7,219 nucleotides of DNA from Deltaproteobacteria bacterium (lineage in GTDB: Bacteria; Desulfobacterota; GWC2-55-46; JAUVFY01), in NCBI GenBank assembly GCA_030594025.1, contig JAUVFY010000059.1, positions 1-7,219 on the forward strand, in the 5' to 3' direction. Every line of letters begins with the position of its first letter. Within the stretch, counting starts at the first letter, position 1. The notes under the pieces were generated by a model that was given only the letters and a program-made list of their open reading frames with translations, was not told the origin of the DNA and made no database searches. Of the stretch, positions 1 to 6,234 are shown one piece after another. Position numbers and translations under genes: made by a program.

Positions 1-208
1 CATCCTTCAGGTATCCACTGGAGATATAACCCGGGAGTATCTTCCTTAGCAGCACCCTGGGAGAGACGGCGAAAAGCACCTTGTTGTCATCGCTAACGAT
101 GGGCAGGAGCCGGACCCTTTTATCCTTGAAGATCTTTATTGCGTCCCCCACGGTGCTTTTGCAGTGGATCGTCAGGACCCCGGTTGTCATTATGTTCGCG
201 GCTATCAT
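1..208 (-). CDS. CBS-domain protein, N-terminal part (runs off left edge)
   Basis: The first 69 codons of a minus-strand gene are present and its 3' end lies outside the window. The peptide begins MIAANIMTTGVLTIHCKSTV and continues with VGDAIKIFKDKRVRLLPIVSDD and FAVSPRVLL, the usual CBS-domain pattern: an IMT motif, a helix, an R-x-LPIV strand and a final beta-alpha turn. CBS domains normally occur in pairs and bind adenine nucleotides to regulate a partner. The segment after the first motif (ILPGYISSGYLKD) resembles two-CBS proteins in which the second half follows a linker, but that half is not visible here. The start ATG at 208-206 is supported by AGGAG (218-214) five bases upstream. The gene lies 74 bp downstream of, and on the same strand as, the ion transporter, so a regulatory or co-expressed role with it is plausible but not shown. 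An enzyme or channel domain further downstream cannot be excluded. Confidence 0.85.
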   Translation of the reverse strand, partial: MIAANIMTTGVLTIHCKSTVGDAIKIFKDKRVRLLPIVSDDNKVLFAVSPRVLLRKILPGYISSGYLKD

Positions 209-213
209 ATGCG

Positions 214-218
214 CTCCT
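214..218 (-). promoter_or_regulatory. Ribosome binding site of the CBS-domain gene
   Basis: On the minus strand AGGAG is followed by the five-base spacer CGCAT and then ATG at 208-206. This is a strong Shine-Dalgarno match and fixes the start of the CBS-domain gene. Confidence 0.75.
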
Positions 219-224
219 AATAGA

Positions 225-253
225 ATTTTATCATAAAAGTTTAACCAAGTTAA
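225..253 (-). promoter_or_regulatory. Possible promoter and inverted repeat ahead of the CBS-domain gene
   Basis: On the minus strand TTAACT (253-248) lies 17 bp upstream of TAAAAT (230-225), a fair sigma70-type pair. An overlapping alternative -10 is TATGAT (235-230). The -35 sits inside the perfect inverted repeat TTAAC-TTG-GTTAA (241-253), which could be an operator. With the first -10, transcription would begin almost on the ribosome binding site, so the TATGAT box or simple read-through from the transporter gene may be nearer the truth. The region is distinctly AT-rich compared with its surroundings. Confidence 0.35.
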
Positions 254-270
254 TAATTTAGTTCTCCAGC

Positions 271-283
271 GCCCCTCGGGGGC
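271..283. repeat. Short GC hairpin at the end of the transporter gene
   Basis: GCCCC-TCG-GGGGC forms a perfect 5-bp stem with a 3-base loop and overlaps the last base of the transporter stop codon (TAG at 285-283). On the minus strand no T-run follows, so it is a weak candidate terminator or transcript-stabilising hairpin between the transporter and the CBS-domain gene. Confidence 0.3.
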
Positions 284-1560
284 TAAAGAAATCTCAAGTA
301 GATGTAAACCGTGGATATGACGATGGACATCAGCATCAGCGGGAAGGCGAGCTTCATGAACCTGAAGAACCCTATGGGGTAGCCGCTTCGAGCCGCGAAC
401 CCGGCCACGATGACGTTCGCCGACGCACCGATAATCGAGCCGTTCCCGCCCAGGCAGGCCCCTATCGAAAGCGCCCACCAGAGCGGCATAATCGCCTGGT
501 CCCCGCCCAGAGAGGGCCCCATGTCCTTAATAAGCGGTATCATCGTGGCCACGAAGGGGATGTTGTCCACGAGCGCGGAGGCAACGGCAGAGACCCAGAG
601 AGTCAGGTACGTGGCCGTTCCCACGCTGTCTCCTGTAAGCTTGAGCATAAGGTTGGCGATCATTGATACGAAGCCCACCTCGACCATGCCGTGTACGACG
701 ATGAAAAGGCCTATAAAGAAGAATATCGTCGTCCACTCCACCTTTCCCATTACGTCGTGGAGCTCCTCGCCGCTTATAAGCAGTAAAAGCGCGGCGCCGA
801 AAAGAGCGGTCGTTGCCGGCTCTACGTGTGTAAACTCATGGAGGACAAAACCGGCGATTACGGCGGTGAGGATTAAAAGGCATTTTTTAAGGAGCACCCG
901 GTCCTCTATGGCGTCGGCCTCCTTGAACTGCATTATCCTTTCCTTCCTATCGGCCGATACCTTGAGCGCTTTTCCGTAGATTAACTTCAGTATAATAAAG
1001 GTCGCAACCATTACCACGGGCATTACGGGCCCCACGTTCAAGAGAAAGTCCATGAACGAGAGGCCCACGGCGCTGCCTATCATGATGTTCGGGGGGTCGC
1101 CTATTAGGGTCGCGGCCCCTCCGATGTTGGATGCGAGTATCTGGGAGACGAGGAAAGGGTAGGGCGTGAGGTTCAGCTCGTCGGATATAAGGAGCGTTAT
1201 GGGCGCTATCAAGAGAACAGTGGTGACGTTATCGAGAAGGGCCGAAAGGACCGCCGTCACAATAGAGAGATAAACGAGTATCCGCCACGGCTCCCCGCCG
1301 GCGAACTTTGCGGACTTTATGGCGAGGTACTGGAACATGCCGGTTTTCTGGCATACGGTTACTATGGCCATCATGCCCACGAGGAGCCCTATGGTGTTGA
1401 AGTCTATGCCGTGGATGGCCTTTTCCTGCGTGAGGATGCCGAGAACTATTAGAAGGCTCGCGCCGAGCATCGATACGACGGCCCTGTTCAGCCTGTCCCA
1501 GATAAGGAACCCATAGACGAGCAGGAATATGGATACCGCTATTAGCGCATTGGTTTCCAT
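283..1560 (-). CDS. ArsB/NhaD-family (IT superfamily) membrane transporter
   Basis: A 425-residue polytopic inner-membrane protein with roughly 11-12 hydrophobic segments, ending in a TAG stop. It shows the two-fold internal repeat of the ion transporter superfamily. LSALLDNVTTVLLIAP (about 106-120) matches SALVDNIPFVATMIPL (about 328-343), and SNIGGAATLIGDPPNIMIG (144-162) matches GACLGGNGSIIGASANVIV (367-385). The DN pairs and the GDPPN and GASAN loops form the substrate and cation site in this group, which includes ArsB, NhaD and the P-protein/SLC13-like permeases. Length and motifs fit a complete protein. The substrate cannot be read from the sequence; Na+/H+ exchange, arsenite efflux or anion/dicarboxylate transport are all possible. 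No arsR, arsC or other arsenic gene is nearby, so an arsenic role has no support from context. A central hydrophilic loop (about 197-225) separates the halves. No clear Shine-Dalgarno precedes the ATG, but the first TM segment begins within the first ten residues, which supports this start. It is transcribed divergently from the sugar-nucleotide gene. Confidence 0.92.
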   Translation of the reverse strand: METNALIAVSIFLLVYGFLIWDRLNRAVVSMLGASLLIVLGILTQEKAIHGIDFNTIGLLVGMMAIVTVCQKTGMFQYLAIKSAKFAGGEPWRILVYLSIVTAVLSALLDNVTTVLLIAPITLLISDELNLTPYPFLVSQILASNIGGAATLIGDPPNIMIGSAVGLSFMDFLLNVGPVMPVVMVATFIILKLIYGKALKVSADRKERIMQFKEADAIEDRVLLKKCLLILTAVIAGFVLHEFTHVEPATTALFGAALLLLISGEELHDVMGKVEWTTIFFFIGLFIVVHGMVEVGFVSMIANLMLKLTGDSVGTATYLTLWVSAVASALVDNIPFVATMIPLIKDMGPSLGGDQAIMPLWWALSIGACLGGNGSIIGASANVIVAGFAARSGYPIGFFRFMKLAFPLMLMSIVISTVYIYLRFL

Positions 1561-1571
1561 CGGTTTAACCG
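1561..1571. repeat. Inverted repeat abutting the transporter start codon
   Basis: CGGTT-T-AACCG is an 11-bp inverted repeat directly next to the transporter ATG (1560-1558), where a Shine-Dalgarno would be expected but is not seen. It contains GTTTAACC (1563-1570), an octamer that recurs at 239-246 ahead of the CBS-domain gene. It could be an operator or a small hairpin in the leader. Confidence 0.35.
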
Positions 1572-1592
1572 GGGATTGAAGAAAACCCAGAA

Positions 1593-1621
1593 AAGATATG
1601 TTTTTTTGCCCTAAAAGTCAA
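1593..1621 (-). promoter_or_regulatory. Sigma70-type promoter of the transporter gene
   Basis: On the minus strand TTGACT (1621-1616) and TATCTT (1598-1593) are separated by exactly 17 bp, with an A-rich spacer. Five of six -35 bases match consensus. Predicted transcription starts near 1586, giving a leader of about 26 nt before the ATG at 1560. This is inference from consensus and spacing. Confidence 0.6.
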
Positions 1622-1646
1622 GGGTTTTCGGTCTTCACCAGAACCC
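1622..1646. repeat. Bulged inverted repeat next to the transporter -35 box
   Basis: Arms GGGTTTT (1622-1628) and AGAACCC (1640-1646) pair with one G-T wobble. After a single bulged C (1629), GGT (1630-1632) pairs with ACC (1637-1639) around a CTTC loop. The structure ends exactly where the -35 box of the minus-strand promoter begins. It may be an operator for a dimeric regulator or a DNA/RNA hairpin. No known binding-site family is recognised. Confidence 0.45.
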
Positions 1647-1659
1647 CCCCCACTTATTA

Positions 1660-1678
1660 CCCCCGTAGAAACCGGGGG
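1660..1678. repeat. GC inverted repeat upstream of the sugar-nucleotide gene promoter
   Basis: CCCCCG (1660-1665) and CGGGGG (1673-1678) form a perfect 6-bp stem with a 7-base loop, 14 bp upstream of the plus-strand -35 box. A separate run of eight C residues at 1644-1651 could pair with the same G-run. There is no T-tract, so it is not an intrinsic terminator. An operator role is possible but unproven. Confidence 0.35.
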
Positions 1679-1692
1679 AGGCGTCGGATTCC

Positions 1693-1721
1693 TTGACGGC
1701 CTCGGGCTTTGCTGATAGAAT
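1693..1721 (+). promoter_or_regulatory. Sigma70-type promoter of the plus-strand operon
   Basis: TTGACG (1693-1698) and TAGAAT (1716-1721) are separated by exactly 17 bp. Each box matches consensus at five of six positions. Predicted transcription starts near 1728, leaving a leader of about 65 nt before the ATG at 1793. The leader shows no riboswitch fold that I recognise. Confidence 0.65.
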
Positions 1722-1792
1722 AAATTCAAGAAGGATTTTCCGTATTTAGAAGTTTACCTTTCCCGATAAAATCTGGCAACCAAGAGGTCCAA

Positions 1793-4324
1793 ATGAAGGC
1801 GATTATCATGGCCGGGGGCTTTGGCACGAGGCTCAGGCCCCTTACAAACAACCTGCCGAAACCCATGGTCCCCATGGCCAACAGGCCCATTATGGAGCAT
1901 ATAATTACACTCCTTAAGAACAACTCCATAACGGACCTAACCGGGCTCCTTTACTTCCAGCCCGAGGCCATAAAAGAATACTTCAACGACGGCTCCGCTT
2001 TCGGCGTTAACCTGGATTATGTCTCCGCCACGGTGGACCTCGGAACGGCCGGAAGCGTGGGCGCGGCCATGAAGAAGGACCCTGAGACTACGCTCGTTAT
2101 AAGCGGCGACGTCCTGACCGACATAGACTTGAAGGAGGCGATAAACTTCCACAAAACAAGAAAGGCCCTGGCCACGATCGTTCTTACGAGGGTCGAAAAC
2201 CCCCTGCCTTTCGGCATTGTCATAACCGACGCTACCGGCAGGATCACGAGGTTCCTCGAAAAACCCGGCTGGGGCGAGGTCTTCAGCGATACGATAAATA
2301 CCGGCATATACATACTCGAAAAAAAGATCCTTCCCTTTATCCCTGAGGGCAGGGAGTTCGATTTCAGCAAGGACCTCTACCCGCTGCTTCTGGAGAAGAA
2401 AAAACCGATTTACGGCTACGTGGCCGAAGGTTACTGGAAGGACGTGGGAAGCCTCGAGGAGTACCGCCAGGCCAACATGGACATACTCCAGGGCAAGGTG
2501 AACGTGGACATACCCGGCACGGAGAAGGCCAGGGAAGGGGTCTGGACGACGGAAGGCTCGAGGATAGACTTTTCCTCGAACCTCGAGGGCAAAGTCGTCA
2601 TAGGACGTAACTCAAGGATCGAGGCGGGCTCCCGGGTCGTCAATTCCATCGTGGGCGACAATACGGTCATAGACGAGGGGGCCGTTGTAATCGACTCGGT
2701 CCTCTGGGACGGTGTGACAGTGGGATGCGGGGCACTACTCCAGGAAAACGTAGTTGCCGGCTCTACAGAGATCTCGGACGGGGCGCACCTCGGCGAGGGC
2801 GCGATAGTGAGCGACCACTGCCACATAGGAAGGAACAGTTCCGTAAGGGCCAACGTGAAGGTCTGGCCCTATAAACATGTCGAAGACGGTGCAACCCTCG
2901 CCTCGAGCCTTATCTGGGGCCAGAAGTGGGCCAGGAGCATCTTCTCCACCCACTATTCTACCCACGGCGTTACGGGCCTTGCGAACGTGGAGCTCACGCC
3001 CGAGTTCGCCGCAAAGCTCGGCGCGGCTTACGGCGCGTTCATCGGAAAGGGCATGTCGGTCTCAACGAGCAGGGACGCGCACAAGACCTCGCGTATGATA
3101 AACAGGGCCGTTATGACCGGGATACTATCGACGGGGGTGAACGTCCACGACTACGGGGTAACGCCCATCCCGGTCGTTCGCTGCATGGCAAGGGGGGGTA
3201 ACGAACTGGGGGGCATACACACCCGGCGCTCGCCCTTTGATCCGCACCTGGTGGACCTAAAGTTCTTCGACAAATCCGGGCTCGACCTTCACCCGGGCCA
3301 GGAAAAGACCATCGAGAAGCTGTTTTTCCAGGAGGACTTCACGAGGGTCAAGATGGAGGAGACCGGGGAGCTCGTATTCCCCATCCACGGCTTCGAGACA
3401 TACCAGACGGCATTCATGTCCTCAATAGATTCTGAAATCATCAAGAAGGCGGGTTTCAAGATGGTACTCGATTACTCCTACGGGTCCTCCACGCGCATAC
3501 TGCCTTCCATACTGGGTGGGCTCAACTGCGATGTCATCGCCCTTAACGCAAACCTCGACGCGGCACGGACCACGAAGACGGCCGAGGAGTTCAAGAAAGG
3601 CCTCAACCAGCTCTCGTCCATAGTACGCTCGCTGGGGGCGGACCTGGGTATAATGCTCGATGCGGGTGGAGAGAAGATATTTTTAGTGGACGATACCGGG
3701 GAGACCATAGACGGTGAGACGGCGCTTAATCTTATGGCGCTACTTGTAATGAAGACCTCGGGCCGTAAGGGCACCATCGCGGTACCGGTTACCGCTTCGA
3801 GGGCCGTAGAGCAGATGGCCCAGACCTACGGGTTCGATACCATGAGGACCAAGATGTCTACAAGGGGGCTTATGGAGGCGGCCGCATCCGAAGACGCGGT
3901 ATTCGTCGGCGAGGAGTGGGGAGGGTTCATATTCCCCCAGTTCCAGCCGGCATTTGACGGGATGTACGCCATAGCCAAGGTCCTCGAGATGCTCGCAAAC
4001 GTGGACACACGCATACACAGGCTCATAAGGGAGATTCCTCCGAGCATAGTGGTAAAGGAGCGCATACCCTGCTCATGGGAAGACAAGGGCATGGTAATGA
4101 GGCGGCTGGCAGAGGACTCACGGGGAAAGGAAACGGCCCTCATAGACGGGATAAGGATAAACTTCGGCGGGGACTGGTTCGTAGCTTATCCGAGCCAGTC
4201 CCGCTCGTACTTCCATGTCATGGCCGAGGCCTCCACCGAAAAAAGGGCCAGGGAGCTCGTGGAAAAGTACTCGGAAAAGATAAAGAAGTGGCAGGTGAGA
4301 AACACAACGATAAAGCTTCATTGA
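1793..4324 (+). CDS. NDP-sugar pyrophosphorylase (mannose-1-P guanylyltransferase-like) fused to a degenerate phosphomannomutase-fold domain
   Basis: An 843-residue cytoplasmic fusion. Residues 1-235 are a nucleotidyltransferase: GGFGTRLRPLT (8-18) and PKPM (22-25) bind nucleotide, D106 (ISGDVLTD) and D217 (WKDVG) are the expected metal ligands, and FLEKP (154-158) and NTGIYILE (169-176) are intact. It should join a hexose-1-phosphate to an NTP; GDP-mannose is the usual annotation, but UDP- or dTDP-sugar cannot be excluded. Residues about 258-375 are left-handed beta-helix hexapeptide repeats. Residues about 380-843 have full phosphomannomutase/phosphoglucomutase length and order, but its signatures are altered. 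The catalytic TASHNP-type loop reads HTRRSP (476-481), the metal loop DGDxDR reads DAGGEK (623-628), the sugar loop GExSGH reads GEEWGG (706-711), and the phosphate loop RPSGTEP reads YPSQSRS (799-805). Mutase activity is therefore doubtful. From memory, cyanobacterial proteins of similar length share this architecture. The ATG is supported by AGAGGT (1783-1788), four bases upstream. It is the first gene of the operon; the next begins 11 bp after its stop. Confidence 0.9.
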   Translation: MKAIIMAGGFGTRLRPLTNNLPKPMVPMANRPIMEHIITLLKNNSITDLTGLLYFQPEAIKEYFNDGSAFGVNLDYVSATVDLGTAGSVGAAMKKDPETTLVISGDVLTDIDLKEAINFHKTRKALATIVLTRVENPLPFGIVITDATGRITRFLEKPGWGEVFSDTINTGIYILEKKILPFIPEGREFDFSKDLYPLLLEKKKPIYGYVAEGYWKDVGSLEEYRQANMDILQGKVNVDIPGTEKAREGVWTTEGSRIDFSSNLEGKVVIGRNSRIEAGSRVVNSIVGDNTVIDEGAVVIDSVLWDGVTVGCGALLQENVVAGSTEISDGAHLGEGAIVSDHCHIGRNSSVRANVKVWPYKHVEDGATLASSLIWGQKWARSIFSTHYSTHGVTGLANVELTPEFAAKLGAAYGAFIGKGMSVSTSRDAHKTSRMINRAVMTGILSTGVNVHDYGVTPIPVVRCMARGGNELGGIHTRRSPFDPHLVDLKFFDKSGLDLHPGQEKTIEKLFFQEDFTRVKMEETGELVFPIHGFETYQTAFMSSIDSEIIKKAGFKMVLDYSYGSSTRILPSILGGLNCDVIALNANLDAARTTKTAEEFKKGLNQLSSIVRSLGADLGIMLDAGGEKIFLVDDTGETIDGETALNLMALLVMKTSGRKGTIAVPVTASRAVEQMAQTYGFDTMRTKMSTRGLMEAAASEDAVFVGEEWGGFIFPQFQPAFDGMYAIAKVLEMLANVDTRIHRLIREIPPSIVVKERIPCSWEDKGMVMRRLAEDSRGKETALIDGIRINFGGDWFVAYPSQSRSYFHVMAEASTEKRARELVEKYSEKIKKWQVRNTTIKLH

Positions 4325-4335
4325 CGGGTTGAACG

Positions 4336-4980
4336 ATGGGATTTATGATGAAAAGGCTCGTGGTGGGCCCGCTCGAGGCCAACTGCTACATCCTCTGGGA
4401 CTCTTCAGACCTCTCGGCCGTGGTCGTGGACCCGGGCCATGACGGTGAGGTAATCGAAAAGGAGGTAAAAAAGCAGGGCCTCGAAGTAAAATATATAATA
4501 AACACCCACGGCCACTTCGACCACATCGGCGCCACCGGGTATTTGAGGGAGCGGCTGGGGGTGAAGCTTGCCATACACACGAAAGACGTGCCCCTGTTGG
4601 AGGCCGCGACGGTCCAGGGAAGCTACTTCAATGTCGAGACCCCGCCCCAGAGGGCCCCTGAGGTTTTTTTAGAGGACGGCACGTTAATCGAGGCCGGTTC
4701 CCTTTCCATTAAAGTCCTGCACACGCCGGGCCACACCGAGGGGGGCGTTTGCCTTTACGTTGAAGACGAGGGTGTTCTCTTCACCGGAGATACCCTTTTT
4801 GCCGGAAGCGTCGGAAGGACGGACCTCCCGGGGGGGTCTTTCGAAACACTCATGAACTCTATAAGGGAGAAGATACTCCCGCTGGGCGACTCTGTAAGGG
4901 TCTTTCCCGGGCACGGCCCGGAGACTACCGTTGGAGAGGAAAAGAGTTTGAACCCGTTTATAACGGGAGAGCAGCCGTGA
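4336..4980 (+). CDS. Metallo-beta-lactamase-fold hydrolase, glyoxalase II-like
   Basis: A 214-residue cytoplasmic MBL-fold protein. The five classic motifs are all present: THGHFDH (57-63) with H58, H60, D62 and H63, then H133 (HTPGHTEGG), D152 (FTGDTLF) and H193 (FPGHGPETT). Together these are a complete two-metal site. The opening VGPLEANCYI and the GSVGRTDLPGG segment match the short hydroxyacylglutathione hydrolase/YcbL-like group, which hydrolyses thioesters such as S-lactoylglutathione or related thiol esters. It lacks the C-terminal helical domain of true GloB (about 250 residues), so the natural substrate is uncertain. The start is ambiguous: ATG at 4336, 4345 and 4348 are all in frame, none with a strong Shine-Dalgarno. 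The family usually begins just before KRLVVGPL, which favours 4345 or 4348 (GGGA lies upstream). It is second in a tight three-gene cluster, 11 bp after the pyrophosphorylase and 24 bp before coaBC, so translational coupling is likely. Confidence 0.9.
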   Translation: MGFMMKRLVVGPLEANCYILWDSSDLSAVVVDPGHDGEVIEKEVKKQGLEVKYIINTHGHFDHIGATGYLRERLGVKLAIHTKDVPLLEAATVQGSYFNVETPPQRAPEVFLEDGTLIEAGSLSIKVLHTPGHTEGGVCLYVEDEGVLFTGDTLFAGSVGRTDLPGGSFETLMNSIREKILPLGDSVRVFPGHGPETTVGEEKSLNPFITGEQP

Positions 4981-4995
4981 AGGCGAGGGGGGAAC

Positions 4996-4999
4996 GGAG
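4996..4999 (+). promoter_or_regulatory. Ribosome binding site that decides the TTG start of coaBC
   Basis: GGAG lies five bases ahead of TTG at 5005-5007. No in-frame ATG or GTG occurs nearby before the conserved IILGVTGGIAAYK motif, so this site supports TTG initiation. Confidence 0.6.
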
Positions 5000-5004
5000 C
5001 ATAA

Positions 5005-6198
5005 TTGGTCATAAGGGATAAAAACATAATACTCGGTGTCACCGGGGGTATCGCCGCATACAAGGCCCTTGAGCTTACAAGGCTCCTTAAGAAGGAGGGG
5101 GCCGTCGTATGGCCGATAATGACTGAATCCGCCAAAAAGCTCATAAGCGCACTTAGCTTCGAGACCCTTGCCGGCAACCCCGTCTTTGACGACCTCTTCC
5201 GGCCCACCGGGGGCACGGGCATAAGCCACATAGAACTCGCCGACAGGGCGGACCTCATTGTAATAGTACCGGCCACGGCCAATATAATAGGTAAAATCGC
5301 CTCGGGCATCGCCGACGACACGCTTACGACCGTTGTCATGGCCACCGGGGCGCGCGTGCTCATAGCCCCGGCCATGAACCACCGCATGTACGAAAACCCC
5401 ATTGTGAAAGGTAATATAGAAAAACTCAAGGCCCAGGGCTACTGTATCGTGGGGCCCGGTGAGGGGGAGCTTGCCTGCGGCTGGGAAGGCAAGGGCAGGC
5501 TCGCACCCATCGAGGAGATTATGGACGGCGTAGGGGAGTGCCTGAGTACAAAGGACTTAGCCGGCGAGAAGGTGCTCGTTACCGCCGCTTCGACGAGGGA
5601 GGCCATAGACCCGGTCAGGTTCATCTCGAACGCCTCCTCCGGTAGGATGGGTTATGCACTGGCAAAGGCGGCCCTGAGGAGGGGGGCCGAGGTGGTACTG
5701 GTCTCTGGGCCTTCGGCCCTTCCGGTGCCCCCGGGTGTTACCTTCGTGGGGGTCACGACCGCCTCAGAGATGGGCGAGGCCTCGATAAGGTACTTCCCGC
5801 AGTCGACGATCGTCGTTATGGCCGCGGCGGTGGCCGATTACAGGCCAGTAAAAAGACACCCTACGAAGGTCAAGAAGGTAAGCTCCCTCCTTACGATTGA
5901 GCTCGAGAGGACCCAGGACATCTTAAAAGAGATGGGCTCGAAGAGAAACGGCCAGTTCCTCGTCGGCTTCGCCCTCGAGACAGAGGACGTGGTGGACAAC
6001 GCCTCGAGGAAATTGAAGGAGAAGAACCTCGACATGGTTGTCGCCAACAGCCCCCGGGGGCTTTCGAGCGATACGAACCAGGTGACCGTGATAGACAGGG
6101 AAAACAACGTCGAGGCCATGCCGCCGCTACTGAAAGAGGAGGTCGCCGACAGGATACTCGACCGCATCGTAAAGCTCAAGAAGGGAGTTTTAAAGTAA
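5005..6198 (+). CDS. coaBC: Bifunctional phosphopantothenoylcysteine decarboxylase / phosphopantothenate-cysteine ligase
   Basis: A 397-residue cytoplasmic enzyme catalysing two consecutive steps of coenzyme A synthesis: CoaB ligates 4'-phosphopantothenate to cysteine using CTP, and CoaC decarboxylates the product with FMN. The CoaC half (about 1-185) shows the flavin-binding VTGGIAAYK (12-20), catalytic H75 in GISHIELAD, PAMN with N125, and C158 in GELACGW; these positions coincide with the catalytic residues known in E. coli Dfp. The CoaB half (about 186-397) has TREAIDPVRFISNASSG (197-213, N209), AVADYRP (275-281), TKVKK (287-291; K288 corresponds to the E. coli ligase lysine) and VANSPRGLSSDTNQVTVID (346-364). 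Small departures from the common forms are VTAAST in place of VTAGGT/VTAGPT, and RTQDIL in place of xNPDIL; neither removes a known catalytic residue. Length is normal for the family. It starts at TTG and is the last gene of the three-gene operon. Confidence 0.96.
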   Translation: MVIRDKNIILGVTGGIAAYKALELTRLLKKEGAVVWPIMTESAKKLISALSFETLAGNPVFDDLFRPTGGTGISHIELADRADLIVIVPATANIIGKIASGIADDTLTTVVMATGARVLIAPAMNHRMYENPIVKGNIEKLKAQGYCIVGPGEGELACGWEGKGRLAPIEEIMDGVGECLSTKDLAGEKVLVTAASTREAIDPVRFISNASSGRMGYALAKAALRRGAEVVLVSGPSALPVPPGVTFVGVTTASEMGEASIRYFPQSTIVVMAAAVADYRPVKRHPTKVKKVSSLLTIELERTQDILKEMGSKRNGQFLVGFALETEDVVDNASRKLKEKNLDMVVANSPRGLSSDTNQVTVIDRENNVEAMPPLLKEEVADRILDRIVKLKKGVLK

Positions 6199-6213
6199 AG
6201 GGGATTTGAAGGG

Positions 6214-6232
6214 CCCTCGCCGGGGGTGAGGG
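6214..6232 (+). terminator. Hairpin after coaBC, possible terminator without T-tract
   Basis: CCCTCGCC (6214-6221) pairs with GGTGAGGG (6225-6232) around a GGG loop: an 8-bp GC stem with one G-T wobble, 16 bp after the coaBC stop. No T-run follows, so it is not a standard intrinsic terminator. It could protect the mRNA 3' end or act together with the G-rich block just downstream. Confidence 0.4.
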
Positions 6233-6234
6233 AC

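Noticed and set aside
410..979. 189-residue plus-strand open frame inside the transporter gene
   Set aside because: Its translation is low-complexity, Ser/Pro/Thr-rich antisense of a transporter whose repeat motifs are intact on the other strand. No ribosome site or family resemblance was seen.
283..1560. Specific assignment of the transporter as arsenite pump ArsB or sodium antiporter NhaD
   Set aside because: The motifs support only the superfamily. No arsenic or sodium-stress genes flank it, so a gene symbol would be unsupported.
1734..1773. AT-rich inverted repeat (GATTTT/AAAATC) in the leader of the fusion gene
   Set aside because: The arms are only six bases, AT-only at their core and separated by a 28-base loop, so it is too weak to call a regulatory hairpin.
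1561..1792. Possible small RNA, riboswitch or tRNA in the 232-bp divergent gap
   Set aside because: No cloverleaf, T-loop signature or known riboswitch core is visible. Promoters and short inverted repeats account for the structure seen.
2431..2965. Minus-strand open frames opposite the hexapeptide-repeat region of the fusion gene
   Set aside because: They mirror the repetitive beta-helix coding sequence. The sense frame shows clear hexapeptide periodicity and is continuous through both flanking domains.
4684..5429. Two overlapping open frames of over 220 residues on the minus strand across the hydrolase/coaBC junction
   Set aside because: They are antisense to two proteins with complete catalytic motifs and span their intergenic gap, and their translations show no recognisable domain. 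They are by-products of GC-rich coding sequence.
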